Origin: JASHPR01 sp963833885
GTDB taxonomy: Bacteria; Actinomycetota; Actinomycetes; Streptosporangiales; Streptosporangiaceae
Length of the DNA: 64,000 nt
Reading direction: 5' to 3'
Assembly (NCBI GenBank): GCA_963833885.1
Contig: CAWHZU010000019.1
Location: 124,001-188,000 of the forward strand
Both the position numbers and the translations under genes were made by a program. Of the stretch, positions 38,078 through 46,891 are shown piece after piece. The stretch's first letter is position 1. Each line of letters opens with the position of its first letter. The notes beneath the pieces were generated by a model. The model saw nothing but the letters and a program-made list of their open reading frames with translations, searched no databases and had not been told where the DNA came from.

Positions 38078-39529
38078 ATGACCGAGACAGCGGCCGAACG
38101 CGAAGCAAAAGCGGCCGAGACGAAGCTGCCACCACAGGTACGCAAGGCGCTGCTGGCGCTGATCGTTGGCGGCATCGCGGCGATCCTGGACTCCACGATG
38201 GTGACCCTGGCGCTGCACACGCTGGTGGTCAGGCTGCACTCCACCGACGGCACGATCCAGTGGGTGACGACCGGCTACCTGCTGGCAATGGCCGTCGCGA
38301 TCCCGGTCACCGGATGGGCGGAGAGCCGGTGGGGCGGCAGACGCGTCTGGATGGCAGCGCTGGTGATCTTCGTGCTCGGATCGGTGCTGTGCGCGCTCTC
38401 GTGGAGCGACACCAGCCTGATCGGCTTCCGGGTCTTGCAGGGCTTCGGTGCCGGCCTGATCTTCCCCCTGATGCAGACGCTCGGCGTCAGGGCCGCGGGC
38501 GGGCGCGCCACCAGTAACCTGATCGCCGCGGTCAGCCTGCCGCTGGCGCTCGGCCCGATCCTCGGCCCGGTGATCGGCGGGCTGATCCTCAACTGGCTGA
38601 GCTGGCGCTGGCTGTTCCTGGTCAACGTGCCGGTGATCGCGGTCGGGCTGGTGCTCGCCTGGCGACTGCTGCCCGCCGACCGCCCAGCTCCCGGCACGGC
38701 GCGGCCACGCCTGGACGTGACCGGGCTCGTCCTGCTCGGGCCGGCGCTGGCGGGGATTCTGCTCGGCCTGTCGAACCTCTCCGAGGACGGCGGGATCGAC
38801 CACGCTGGCGTGCTCGTCCCGCTGCTGGCCGGGGTCGCGCTGCTCGGCGCGTTCTGCGCCTGGGCGCTCGCGCCCCGCGGCCGTCAGCCGATCGTCGATA
38901 TCCGGCTGCTGCGGCTGCGGTCGCTGGGAACCGCAGCCACGGTCTTGTTCACCGCGGGTGCAGCGATGTACGCCGCCCTGTTCCTGCTGCCGCTCTACTA
39001 CCAGCAGCTTCGCGGCGAGACGGTGCTGCACGCCGGGCTGCTGCTCATCCCCCAGGGCGTCGGCGCGCTGGCCGCCCGCTTCGTGGTCGGCAGGCTCGTC
39101 GCCCGGCTCGGCGCCCGCCTGCTCACGGTCGGCAGCTTCCTGCTCGCCGCCGTCGCGACCGTGCCGTTCGCACTGGCCGGCCCGCACACCAGCCTGTGGC
39201 TGCTCGGCGCCGCGCTGGTGATCCGCGGCTTCGGGATCGGCACCGTGCTCGTACCGCCGATGTCGGTCGCCTACACCGGCGTCCCACCGGCGGGCATCCC
39301 GCACGCCACGATGAACACGCGCATCGCGCAGCAGGTTGGCGCCTCCTTCGGCACCGCGATCGTCGCCGTCGCCCTGCAATCACTGCTCACCCACGGCGCC
39401 ACCAGCGCCTTTCAGGGCGCGTTCTGGTGGGCGATCGGCATCACGGTCGCGGCTCTAATTCCCGCCCTCGCCCTCCCTGCCGCGCTCGCCCTCCCGTCGG
39501 CCATCGCGCTCCCAGCCAGGTCACGATGA
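38078..39529 (+). CDS. MFS drug exporter, DHA2/EmrB family
   Basis: 483 residues with about fourteen hydrophobic helices. Family motifs: AAILDSTMVTLALHTL in helix one (DHA2 D1-like) and GWAESRWGGRRVWMAAL (motif A), GFGAGLIFPLMQTLG, and PLALGPILGPVIGGLI (motif C of exporters). It likely pumps a small toxic molecule using the proton gradient. Divergent from TetR at 37386-37988. The last 118 nt overlap the end of a convergent gene; the C-terminus is Ala/Leu/Pro-rich. Confidence 0.93.
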   Translation: MTETAAEREAKAAETKLPPQVRKALLALIVGGIAAILDSTMVTLALHTLVVRLHSTDGTIQWVTTGYLLAMAVAIPVTGWAESRWGGRRVWMAALVIFVLGSVLCALSWSDTSLIGFRVLQGFGAGLIFPLMQTLGVRAAGGRATSNLIAAVSLPLALGPILGPVIGGLILNWLSWRWLFLVNVPVIAVGLVLAWRLLPADRPAPGTARPRLDVTGLVLLGPALAGILLGLSNLSEDGGIDHAGVLVPLLAGVALLGAFCAWALAPRGRQPIVDIRLLRLRSLGTAATVLFTAGAAMYAALFLLPLYYQQLRGETVLHAGLLLIPQGVGALAARFVVGRLVARLGARLLTVGSFLLAAVATVPFALAGPHTSLWLLGAALVIRGFGIGTVLVPPMSVAYTGVPPAGIPHATMNTRIAQQVGASFGTAIVAVALQSLLTHGATSAFQGAFWWAIGITVAALIPALALPAALALPSAIALPARSR

Positions 39530-40029
39530 TGGTTGGGCTCGGGTTGCGGAAGCCCGGATTTCTCGTCGGCCTGGCCGCGGGGCTCCGGCTGGCGGTGCTC
39601 GGGCGGGCGGGTGCCCAGGACGGCGCAGATCGTGCGGCCGGACGGGTCGTCATGCCAGCCGAGGTGCTCGGCCAGGCAGCTGACCAGGTAGAGGCCGTGG
39701 CCGCTCTCGGCGGCCTGCTGGCACGAGCCGCCGTCACCGATGACCGGCCGCTTGGCGGATCCTTGATCGGTGACGGCTACCCGGACGCCGAGCAGCCACC
39801 GGGTGACCTGGACGACGACGAGCCCGCCGGGCTTCCCCGAGTTGGTGTGCAGCAGCGCGTTGGTGAACAGCTCAGATACAACGACGACGGCGTCGTCACA
39901 GAAGGGCGATCCGTCCAGCAGGGATGCGACGAACCGGCGCGCGGCGCCGGCCTGCCGGGGAGTACCCGGGAACGCGCGGGCCCACGATGGCTTTGCGAGC
40001 GCACCAGGATCTGCCCCGCTCATGGCCAT
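39412..40029 (-). CDS. ATP-binding (HATPase_c_2) anti-sigma-like protein of a WhiJ-type trio
   Basis: 205 residues. The first about 145 residues are a GHKL ATPase of the RsbW/SpoIIAB type: RQAGAARRFVASLLDG, DAVVVVSELFTNALLHTNSG (N-box) and ESGHGLYLVSCLAEHLGW (G2). The rest (from about 150) is a Pro/Arg/Ala-rich tail, antisense to the MFS gene end. In actinomycetes such proteins sit beside an XRE regulator and a DUF397 protein (WhiJ/AbaA-like loci), and both lie just to the right, divergently. It may bind a sigma factor or a partner regulator. Confidence 0.82.
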   Translation of the reverse strand: MAMSGADPGALAKPSWARAFPGTPRQAGAARRFVASLLDGSPFCDDAVVVVSELFTNALLHTNSGKPGGLVVVQVTRWLLGVRVAVTDQGSAKRPVIGDGGSCQQAAESGHGLYLVSCLAEHLGWHDDPSGRTICAVLGTRPPEHRQPEPRGQADEKSGLPQPEPNHHRDLAGSAMADGRASAAGRARAGIRAATVMPIAHQNAP

Positions 40030-40218
40030 CCCGCCCCGGGGATTAAGGCGGGCAGGGCGAGCGCCCGGTCACAGCAGGTGACCCCAACCATTCTCACGCT
40101 CCGTAAGTGGCCACGACACGGCAACGAGACGCGCGACCATCATGATATGACCGATGTCACCTTTGCAAGTAACATTGCCTGAATATGGCATTAGCGATTG
40201 TTCGCTGGCTTGCGTCTG

Positions 40219-40236
40219 GCAACTTGGCCCAGTTGC
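40219..40236. promoter_or_regulatory. Inverted repeat GCAACT-N6-AGTTGC upstream of the XRE gene
   Basis: Perfect 6-bp arms with a 6-bp spacer, about 70-85 bp upstream of the XRE start in the 274-bp divergent gap. It could be the XRE autoregulatory site; this rests only on symmetry and place. Confidence 0.35.
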
Positions 40237-40303
40237 ACGGCATGCGAAGTTAGCGCATCCTGTAGCTCTGCCTCACGCCCGGGAGATTTGGGGGGGTACG
40301 CAC

Positions 40304-41146
40304 ATGGATCGCAGTCCGACAGTCCGCGGCCGGCGCCTCATGCGCGAACTCAAGCGGCTCCGGGAAGCATCCGGGCTGTCCCCCGACGAGGTGGCGCAGC
40401 GGCTTGACTTCAGCAAGAGCAAGCTCTACCGGATCGAGAACGGGCGCAGCCGCGTCGACGCCGACGACCTGGAGGACATGCTCGACCTGTACGACGTGCG
40501 CTCACCCGAGCGCGACGCGCTGGTCGCGCTGGGCCGCGATTCCCGGCGGCGCGGCTGGTGGACGACCTACAAGGACGTGTTCACCGGCTCCTACGTCGGC
40601 CTGGAATCCGAGGCAGCCTCGGTCCAGGTGATGTCGCACCTGGTGCCAGGGATCTTCCAGACCCCGGACTACGCCCGTGCCGTCATCGCCACGACGGCGC
40701 CGTGGTTCGACGCGGGCGAAACCGAGCGCAGGGTGGCGGCGCGCACCGCACGCCAGCAAGCCATTCTCGGCCGCGACAACCCGCCGGAGATCCACGTCGT
40801 GCTCGACGAGGCCGCGCTGCACCGGACGGTAGGTGGTGCAGCAGTGATGACGGAGCAGTTCACCGCGCTCGCGAAGGCCGGTACCCAGCCCGGCACCGTC
40901 ATTCAGGTACTGCCATTCACCGCGGGCGCCCACGCGGCCCTGGAAGGCGACTTCGTCATCCTCGACTTCCCCGACCCTGAGGACCCGCCCGTCGCATACG
41001 CCGAAGGACTGTTTGGAGATGTGTATCTCGAATCGAAAGAGGAACTTGACCGGTACCACCTTGTCTGGTCCTACCTGCTGGCCAAGGCGGTTAGTCCGGC
41101 CGAGAGCACCACCATGATCAATGAGCTAGCGAAGGAGAACCGATGA
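40304..41146 (+). CDS. XRE-family regulator with DUF5753 (WhiJ-like)
   Basis: 280 residues from the ATG preceded by a G-rich ribosome-binding site. N-terminal helix-turn-helix (MRELKRLREASGLSPDEVAQRL, keyed by SPDEVAQRLDFSKSKLYRIENG) and a long C-terminal DUF5753 domain (VMSHLVPGIFQTPDYARAVI, then LPFTAGAHAALEGDFVILDF and YAEGLFGDVYLES). It overlaps the DUF397 gene (ATGA). Such pairs control development or antibiotic genes in actinomycetes, often acting together with the DUF397 partner. Confidence 0.93.
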   Translation: MDRSPTVRGRRLMRELKRLREASGLSPDEVAQRLDFSKSKLYRIENGRSRVDADDLEDMLDLYDVRSPERDALVALGRDSRRRGWWTTYKDVFTGSYVGLESEAASVQVMSHLVPGIFQTPDYARAVIATTAPWFDAGETERRVAARTARQQAILGRDNPPEIHVVLDEAALHRTVGGAAVMTEQFTALAKAGTQPGTVIQVLPFTAGAHAALEGDFVILDFPDPEDPPVAYAEGLFGDVYLESKEELDRYHLVWSYLLAKAVSPAESTTMINELAKENR

Positions 41147-41358
41147 CCACCCCCCGGCAGCCTGACATCACCACCCTCCAGTGGCGCAAGTCCAGCTACA
41201 GCGGTTCCGGCAACAATTGCGTCGAAGTCGCCAGCATGGCAGCCGCCGTTGCTGTCCGCGATTCCAAGAACCCTGACGGCGGCCACCTGGTCTTTGAGGC
41301 CGAGGACTGGAAGGCGTTCATCCGGAGTATCAAGCGCGGCAGATACAACGGCCGGTAG
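41143..41358 (+). CDS. DUF397 small partner protein
   Basis: 71 residues with the DUF397 signature: LQWRKSSYSGSGNNCVEVA, VAVRDSKNPDGGHLVFEAEDW and FIRSIKRG. Its ATG overlaps the XRE stop, so the two are translated together; DUF397 proteins are thought to counteract or assist the XRE partner. The stop lies in the first copy of a 25-bp tandem duplication. Confidence 0.93.
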   Translation: MTTPRQPDITTLQWRKSSYSGSGNNCVEVASMAAAVAVRDSKNPDGGHLVFEAEDWKAFIRSIKRGRYNGR

Positions 41359-41393
41359 CAGCCGCCGGTACAACGGCCGGTAGCAGCCGCCGG
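41344..41393 (+). repeat. 25-bp perfect tandem duplication over the DUF397 stop codon
   Basis: The 25 bases 41344-41368, which include the last codons and stop of the DUF397 gene, are repeated exactly at 41369-41393. It looks like a recent slippage event; it leaves the protein intact. Confidence 0.85.
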
Positions 41394-41424
41394 GCTGAGC
41401 CACTAACGGACAGGAGACCCACCG

Positions 41425-43104
41425 GTGACGGAGGGCAGCAGCCAGCCACCTGCGGGCATCGACGCGACCGTCCCGACCGCAGCCCGGATGTACGACTACT
41501 GGCTGGGCGGCCACGACAACTTCGCCGCCGACCGGATCGCGGCGCTGAAGGTCGCCGAGACCAGCCCCGAGGTGCCGTTAGTAGCGAAGGCCAACAGGGC
41601 GTTCCTTGGCCGGGCCGTGCGGTACCTGGCCGGGGAGGCCGGGATCCGGCAGTTCCTCGACCTGGGTACCGGCCTGCCCACCAAGGGCAACGTGCACCAG
41701 GTCGCCCAGGGGATCACACCGGGCGCGCACGTGGTGTACGTGGACAACGACCCGATGGTGCTGGCCCACGCACGCGCGCTGAAGACCGGCGACGGCACCG
41801 CGGTCATCCACGCGGACCTGCGCGACCCCGACGCAATCCTCGGCCACCCCGAGACCAGGCGGCTAATCGACTTCAGCCAGCCGCTCGCCATCCTGTTCGT
41901 GGCCGTCCTGCACTACGTGCCGGACCCCGACGCGCACGATGCCGTGGCCGCCTACGCCAGCGCCGCCGCACCTGGCAGCCACCTCGTGCTGACACACGTG
42001 ACCGGCGGTACGGATCCGCCAGCCTCGGCCGTTGGCAGAGCGGTATTTGCCAGGAGCGCCAACCCGGTCACCCCGCGGACCGAGGAAAGGGTCCTCGCGT
42101 TCTTCGACGGCCTGGAGATCCTCGAACCTGGCCTGGTCCCCGTGCAGCAGTGGCGGCCCGAAGATCATGCTCCGGCCGGACCAGACAAGAGCTGGCTGAT
42201 CGGCGGCATAGCCCGGAGCCGGACCGATCACGTTCCGGTACCGCCGACGTCGAGGCCCCGCAGCCGGCAGCCACGTCGCAGCAGCCACCTGGGCGAGGAA
42301 TCGGCGCCGACGGCAGTCGACCGGCCGCCCCCCGGGATCGACGCGACCGTCCCGACCGCAGCCCGGATGTACGACTACTGGCTGGGCGGTCACGACAACT
42401 TCGCCGCCGACCGGATCGCAGCGCTGAAGGTAACCGAGCGCACGCCCGGCGTAGCGGAAGCGGCGCGGGCCAACAGGGCGTTTCTCGGCCGGGCCGTGCG
42501 GTACCTGGCCGGGGAGGCCGGGATCCGGCAGTTCCTCGACCTGGGCACTGGCCTGCCCACCAAGGGCAACGTGCACCAGGTCGCCCAGGGGATCACAGCA
42601 GGCGCGCACGTGGTCTATGTGGACAACGACCCGATGGTGTTCGCCCACGCACGCGCGCTGAAAACCGGGGATGGCACCGCGGTCATCCACGCCGACCTGC
42701 GCGACCCCGACACGATCCTCAACCACCCCGAGACCAGGCGGCTGATCGACTTCAGCCAGCCGCTGGCCATCCTGTTCGTCTCGGTCCTGCACTTCGTGCC
42801 CGACCCCGACGCCCGCGTTGCCGTGGCCGCCTACGCCAGCGCCGCCGCACCCGGCAGCCACCTTGTCTTGTCGCATGGCTACCACAACCAAGACCCGCAG
42901 GCTTCCGCCGCGACGACGACGGTGTATGCCAGCACCACCAGCCCGGTCACCCAGCGCACCCCTGAGGAGATCCTCACGTTCTTCGACGGCCTGGAGATCC
43001 TCGAACCGGGCCTGGTCCCCGTCCAGCAGTGGCGGCCCGACGAGCCCGGTCCGTCCGCCCTGAGCAAGGCCTGGATACTCGGCGGCGTCGCCCGCAAGCA
43101 GTGA
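41425..43104 (+). CDS. Two tandem DUF574-type SAM-dependent methyltransferase domains in one protein
   Basis: 559 residues. Residues about 1-268 and about 293-559 are two nearly identical copies of the actinobacterial S-adenosyl methyltransferase family (PF04672-like): IDATVPTAARMYDYWLGGHD at the start of each, LDLGTGLPTKGNVHQVAQ for SAM, VVYVDNDPMV, and ILEPGLVPVQQWRPDE-like at each end. The copies are 879 bp (293 codons) apart, joined by a Pro/Arg/Ser-rich linker. Normal family members have one domain of about 270 residues. Proteins of this type often stand by WhiJ-like trios, as here. Substrate unknown. Confidence 0.9.
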   Translation: MTEGSSQPPAGIDATVPTAARMYDYWLGGHDNFAADRIAALKVAETSPEVPLVAKANRAFLGRAVRYLAGEAGIRQFLDLGTGLPTKGNVHQVAQGITPGAHVVYVDNDPMVLAHARALKTGDGTAVIHADLRDPDAILGHPETRRLIDFSQPLAILFVAVLHYVPDPDAHDAVAAYASAAAPGSHLVLTHVTGGTDPPASAVGRAVFARSANPVTPRTEERVLAFFDGLEILEPGLVPVQQWRPEDHAPAGPDKSWLIGGIARSRTDHVPVPPTSRPRSRQPRRSSHLGEESAPTAVDRPPPGIDATVPTAARMYDYWLGGHDNFAADRIAALKVTERTPGVAEAARANRAFLGRAVRYLAGEAGIRQFLDLGTGLPTKGNVHQVAQGITAGAHVVYVDNDPMVFAHARALKTGDGTAVIHADLRDPDTILNHPETRRLIDFSQPLAILFVSVLHFVPDPDARVAVAAYASAAAPGSHLVLSHGYHNQDPQASAATTTVYASTTSPVTQRTPEEILTFFDGLEILEPGLVPVQQWRPDEPGPSALSKAWILGGVARKQ

Positions 43105-43124
43105 GCCCGTTCAGGGGGCGGGCT
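43104..43124. terminator. Short hairpin between convergent genes
   Basis: AGCCCG (43104-43109) can pair with CGGGCT (43119-43124). It lies between the methyltransferase stop and the dapD stop, where a shared terminator would be expected. There is no T-tract, so the call is weak. Confidence 0.3.
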
Positions 43125-44052
43125 GATCGGCCGCGTGCAGCTGCGCGTTGAGCGCCCCCCAGGCGTTTACCCGCGGCCGCGCCTCGACGGTCCCGGTGAC
43201 GCTGTTCCTGATGAACATCAGCCCGGACTGCCCGCTCAGCTCGCGCGCCTTGACCCGCTGGCCGCTGGCGTGCATGGTCACGATCGTTCCGGCGGTGATG
43301 TAGAGCCCGGCCTCGACCACGCAGTCATCGCCGAGCGAAATGCCGAGCCCGGAGTTCGAGCCGAGCAGGCACCGTTCACCGACCGCGATGCGCTCCTTGC
43401 CACCACCCGACAGCGTGCCCATGATCGCGGCACCGCCGCCCACGTCGGTGCCCGCGCCGACGACCACACCGGCGCTGATCCGTCCCTCGACCATCGACGG
43501 GCCCAGCGTTCCGGCGTTGAAGTTGACGAACCCCTCGTGCATGACCACGGTCCCCTCGGCCAGGTGCGCGCCGAGGCGGACCCGGCTCGCGTCGGCCACC
43601 CGGACACCGTCCGGGACCACGTAGTCGAGCATCCGCGGGAACTTGTCCACGGCCTGCACCTCGATGTGGCGCCCGGCAGCGCGCGCCCGCATCTGCACTG
43701 CGACGGTCTGGGTGGCGTCCACCGGTCCCGCTGTCGTCCAGCAGACCGTGGGCAGCACGCCGAAGACGCCGTCCATGTTGATGCTGTTGGGCCGCACCAT
43801 GCGGTACGACAGCAGGTGCAGTCTCAGGTACGCGTCACCGGAGTCGATCGGCGGCGCGTCCAGGTCTGCGATCTCCACCCGCCGGTGCGTGATCCGCACG
43901 GCCCTGACCTGGTCCGCCCGCTCCGGCACCGGAGTGAACTGCCCGGGGCCGGCCGGCGGCCCGAGCTGGGGGTCGGGAAAGAAGAAGTCGAGCGGGCCGC
44001 CGCCGGCCTCGCCCACGGTGACGATCGCGTCTCCCCAAGCCTGTCTGGTCAC
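43111..44052 (-). CDS. dapD: 2,3,4,5-tetrahydropyridine-2,6-dicarboxylate N-succinyltransferase
   Basis: 313 residues of the actinobacterial DapD type. Left-handed beta-helix hexapeptide stretches are visible from about 150 (VRLGAHLAEGTVVMHEGFVN, VVVGAGTDVGGGAAIMG, CLLGSNSGLGISLGDDCVVE) and the N-terminal domain includes SYRMVRPNSINMDGVFG. It transfers succinate from succinyl-CoA in lysine and diaminopimelate synthesis, needed for the cell wall. It lies 10 nt downstream of leuS on the same strand and may share its leader-controlled transcript. Confidence 0.93.
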   Translation of the reverse strand: MTRQAWGDAIVTVGEAGGGPLDFFFPDPQLGPPAGPGQFTPVPERADQVRAVRITHRRVEIADLDAPPIDSGDAYLRLHLLSYRMVRPNSINMDGVFGVLPTVCWTTAGPVDATQTVAVQMRARAAGRHIEVQAVDKFPRMLDYVVPDGVRVADASRVRLGAHLAEGTVVMHEGFVNFNAGTLGPSMVEGRISAGVVVGAGTDVGGGAAIMGTLSGGGKERIAVGERCLLGSNSGLGISLGDDCVVEAGLYITAGTIVTMHASGQRVKARELSGQSGLMFIRNSVTGTVEARPRVNAWGALNAQLHAADQPAP

Positions 44053-44062
44053 CTGATGAAAC

Positions 44063-46807
44063 CTACCGGGTCACCACGTTGACGATGCGGCCAGGCACGA
44101 CCACGAGGCGGTCGATCGTGGCTCCGCCGAGGTAGCGGGCCAGGTCGGGATCGTCGGCCAGGATCGCGGTGATCTGCTCCTGGTCGGCGTCGGCCGGCAC
44201 CTCGATCCGCAGCCGGGTCTTCCCGTTGACCTGGACCGGCAGCACGACCGTGGCCTCGGCAGCCAGGGCCGGGTCGGCCTCGGGGAACGCCTCCTGGGCC
44301 AGCGAGCCGGGGTGGCCCAGCCGGGCCCAGAGCTCTTCCGCGATGTGCGGCGCGAGCGGCGCGACCATCAGCACCAGCGGCTCCGCCAGGCCTCGTGGCA
44401 GCGTTCCCTGCTCGGCGGTGATCCGGGCCGCGTGGCTGGCCAGCTCCTGCAGCCGGGCGATCGCGAGGTTGAATCGCAGCCCGGCGTAGTTCTCCCGAGT
44501 GGCCCGGATGGTCTGGTGCAGCAGCTTCGCCGGGCCGGCCGACAGCGGCCCGTCGCCCACCACCAGCCCGCCGGTTTGCTCGTCCACCATGCTGCGCCAC
44601 AGCCGCTGCAGGAACCGGTAGACGCCCGCGATGTCGTCGGTCTGCCAGGGCCGGTCGGTGCCCATCGGGCCCATGGCCATCTCGTACAGCCGCAGGGTGT
44701 CCGCGCCGTAGCGCGCGTACATGTCGTCCGGGCTCACGCTGTTCTTTAGGCTCTTGCCCATCTTCCCGGACCGGCGGGTCACCGGCTCGCCATCGTAGGT
44801 GTAGTCGCCGTCCGGCAGCTGGAGGACCTCGTCGGCGGGCACGTACATGCCGCGCGCGTCGGTGAACGCGTCGGCCGTGATGTAGCCCTGGTTCTCCAGC
44901 CGCCGGAACGGCTCCCGGGTGGATACGTAACCCAGGTCGAACAGCACCTTGTGCCAGAACCGGGAGTACAGCAGGTGCAGCACCGCGTGCTCCGCGCCGC
45001 CGACGTACAGGTCGACTCCCCCGTCGCCCGGGGAGGCGTCCGGCGGCACCATCCAGTAACGCTCGTTGCGCGGGTCGACGATCGCGGTGTCGTTGTCCGG
45101 GTCGAGGTAGCGCAGGTAGTACCAGCACGAGCCGGCCCACTGCGGCATCGTGTTCAGCTCCCGCCGGTAGACCCGGGGGCCGTCGCCCAGGTCCAGCTCG
45201 ACATCCGCCCAGCCAGGAGCGCGGGCCAGCGGCGGCACCGGTTCGCTGCCCGGGTCCGCGGCGGGCGTGGCGTAAAGGCCCGTCATCTCGGGCAGCGTGA
45301 CCGGCAGCATTTCCTCGGGCAGGGCCAGGGGCAGGCCGGTGGAATCGTAGACGATCGGGAACGGCTCGCCCCAGTACCGCTGCCGGGAGAACAGCCAGTC
45401 CCGCAGCCGGTAGCTGCGCTGGCGGCGGCCGTGCCCGGTGCGCTCCAGCCAGGCGACCGGGTCGGTGAGCGGCTCGTAGCCGGTCACCGGCAGGCCGAGG
45501 GTCTCGGCGAATTCCCGGTCGCGCTCGTCGTCGGCGGGGACCGCCATGATGGCCCCGGTGCCGTAGCCGCGCAGCACGTAGTCGGCCAGGTACACCGGGA
45601 TCGGCTCGCCGGTGGCTGGGTTCGTGGCGTAGCTCCCGGTGAATACGCCGGTCTTGCTGGCCATCCGCTGCCGGTCGCCGACCGTCGCGGCGCGCTCCCG
45701 GTAGGCCCGCACGGCGTCGGCCCGATCGCCGGTCGCCAGCCTCTCGGCCAGCGGATGCTCCGGGGCCAGGACCATGAACGTGGCGCCGGGCAGCGTATCC
45801 GGCCGGGTGGTGAACGCGTCGATGACCAGCCCGTCCCCCACAGCGCCCTCCCCCGCCCACCCACCCCCAACCACCGGGAACATGATCACGGCGCCCTCGC
45901 TGCGGCCGATCCAGTTCCGCTGCTGCAGCTTGATCGGCTCCGGCCAGTCCAGGTCGTCCAGGTCGGCCAGCAGCCGGTCGGCGTACGCGGTGATCCGCAG
46001 CATCCACTGCCGCAGCGGCCGGCGGTAGACCGGGAAGTTGCCGACGTCGCTGCGCCCGTCGGCGGTGACCTCCTCGTTGGCTAGCACCGTGCCCAGGCCC
46101 GGGGCCCAGTTCACCAGTTCCTCCGCGACGTAGGCCAGCCGCCAGCCGTCGACCACCTTCCTGCGGGTCAGCTCGTCGAGCTCAGCCCAGGGCTTCGCGC
46201 CCAGGTTGTCCGGGCCGACCGGCGCTCGGGTGCCGTCCGCAAACTCGGCCACGAGCTCGCTGATCGGGCGGGCGCGCTGGCGGGCCTCGTCGAACCAGCT
46301 GTTGAAGAGCTGCAGGAAGATCCACTGGGTCCAGCGGTAGAAGCGCGGGTCGGTGGTGGCGAACTCGCGCCGGATGTCGTAGCCGATGCCCAGCCGCAGC
46401 AGCTGCCAGCGCATGTAGTCGATGTTGTTTTTCGTGCTGACCGCCGGGTGCTGGCCGGTGCTGATCGCGTACTGCTCGGCCGGGAGCCCGAACGCGTCGT
46501 AGCCGAACGCGTGCAGCACGTTGTGGCCGGTCATGCGCTGGAACCGGCACAGCACGTCGGTGGCGATGTAGCCGAGCGGGTGCCCCACGTGCAGGCCGGC
46601 TCCGCTCGGGTACGGGAAGAAGTCCAGGACGTAGGCCTTCGGTTTCCCCTTGGCTTGCTCGAAACCGTCCGACAGCGACCCGACCGGGTTCGGGGCCTGG
46701 AACGTTCCGTCAGCCGCCCACTTTCGCTGCCACGCGACCTCGATCTCGTTGGCCAGCGTGGCGTCGTACCGGAACGGGGGCTTGTCGTCCTCGCCGCTGC
46801 TGCTCAT
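44063..46807 (-). CDS. leuS: Leucyl-tRNA synthetase
   Basis: 914 residues from the ATG preceded by GGAGGACGCAG. Class I signature HVGH (residues 73-76, in YPSGAGLHVGHPLGY) and the KMSKS-like KMGKS near residue 680. The CP1 editing domain carries the Thr-rich TRPDTLPGATFMVLAPEHPL and a second motif MAVPADDERDREF. The anticodon-binding helical part and C-terminal domain follow. It charges tRNA-Leu in the cytoplasm. A leader peptide with three Leu codons and a terminator precede it, so expression is probably adjusted to leucyl-tRNA supply. Confidence 0.97.
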   Translation of the reverse strand: MSSSGEDDKPPFRYDATLANEIEVAWQRKWAADGTFQAPNPVGSLSDGFEQAKGKPKAYVLDFFPYPSGAGLHVGHPLGYIATDVLCRFQRMTGHNVLHAFGYDAFGLPAEQYAISTGQHPAVSTKNNIDYMRWQLLRLGIGYDIRREFATTDPRFYRWTQWIFLQLFNSWFDEARQRARPISELVAEFADGTRAPVGPDNLGAKPWAELDELTRRKVVDGWRLAYVAEELVNWAPGLGTVLANEEVTADGRSDVGNFPVYRRPLRQWMLRITAYADRLLADLDDLDWPEPIKLQQRNWIGRSEGAVIMFPVVGGGWAGEGAVGDGLVIDAFTTRPDTLPGATFMVLAPEHPLAERLATGDRADAVRAYRERAATVGDRQRMASKTGVFTGSYATNPATGEPIPVYLADYVLRGYGTGAIMAVPADDERDREFAETLGLPVTGYEPLTDPVAWLERTGHGRRQRSYRLRDWLFSRQRYWGEPFPIVYDSTGLPLALPEEMLPVTLPEMTGLYATPAADPGSEPVPPLARAPGWADVELDLGDGPRVYRRELNTMPQWAGSCWYYLRYLDPDNDTAIVDPRNERYWMVPPDASPGDGGVDLYVGGAEHAVLHLLYSRFWHKVLFDLGYVSTREPFRRLENQGYITADAFTDARGMYVPADEVLQLPDGDYTYDGEPVTRRSGKMGKSLKNSVSPDDMYARYGADTLRLYEMAMGPMGTDRPWQTDDIAGVYRFLQRLWRSMVDEQTGGLVVGDGPLSAGPAKLLHQTIRATRENYAGLRFNLAIARLQELASHAARITAEQGTLPRGLAEPLVLMVAPLAPHIAEELWARLGHPGSLAQEAFPEADPALAAEATVVLPVQVNGKTRLRIEVPADADQEQITAILADDPDLARYLGGATIDRLVVVPGRIVNVVTR

Positions 46808-46841
46808 CTGCGTCCTCCCGCCGAGTCTGGGAAATGAAAAA

Positions 46842-46862
46842 GCCCCTCGCATCGGGAGGGGC
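46842..46862 (-). terminator. Rho-independent terminator in the leuS leader
   Basis: On the minus strand a 7-bp GC stem GCCCCTC/GAGGGGC with a 7-nt loop is followed at once by TTTTTC (T-run at 46837-46841). It stands 30 nt before the leuS start, so it can act only as an attenuator or premature stop. Confidence 0.8.
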
Positions 46863-46891
46863 GGCCGCGCTGACTGTGCTGACGAATGGCG

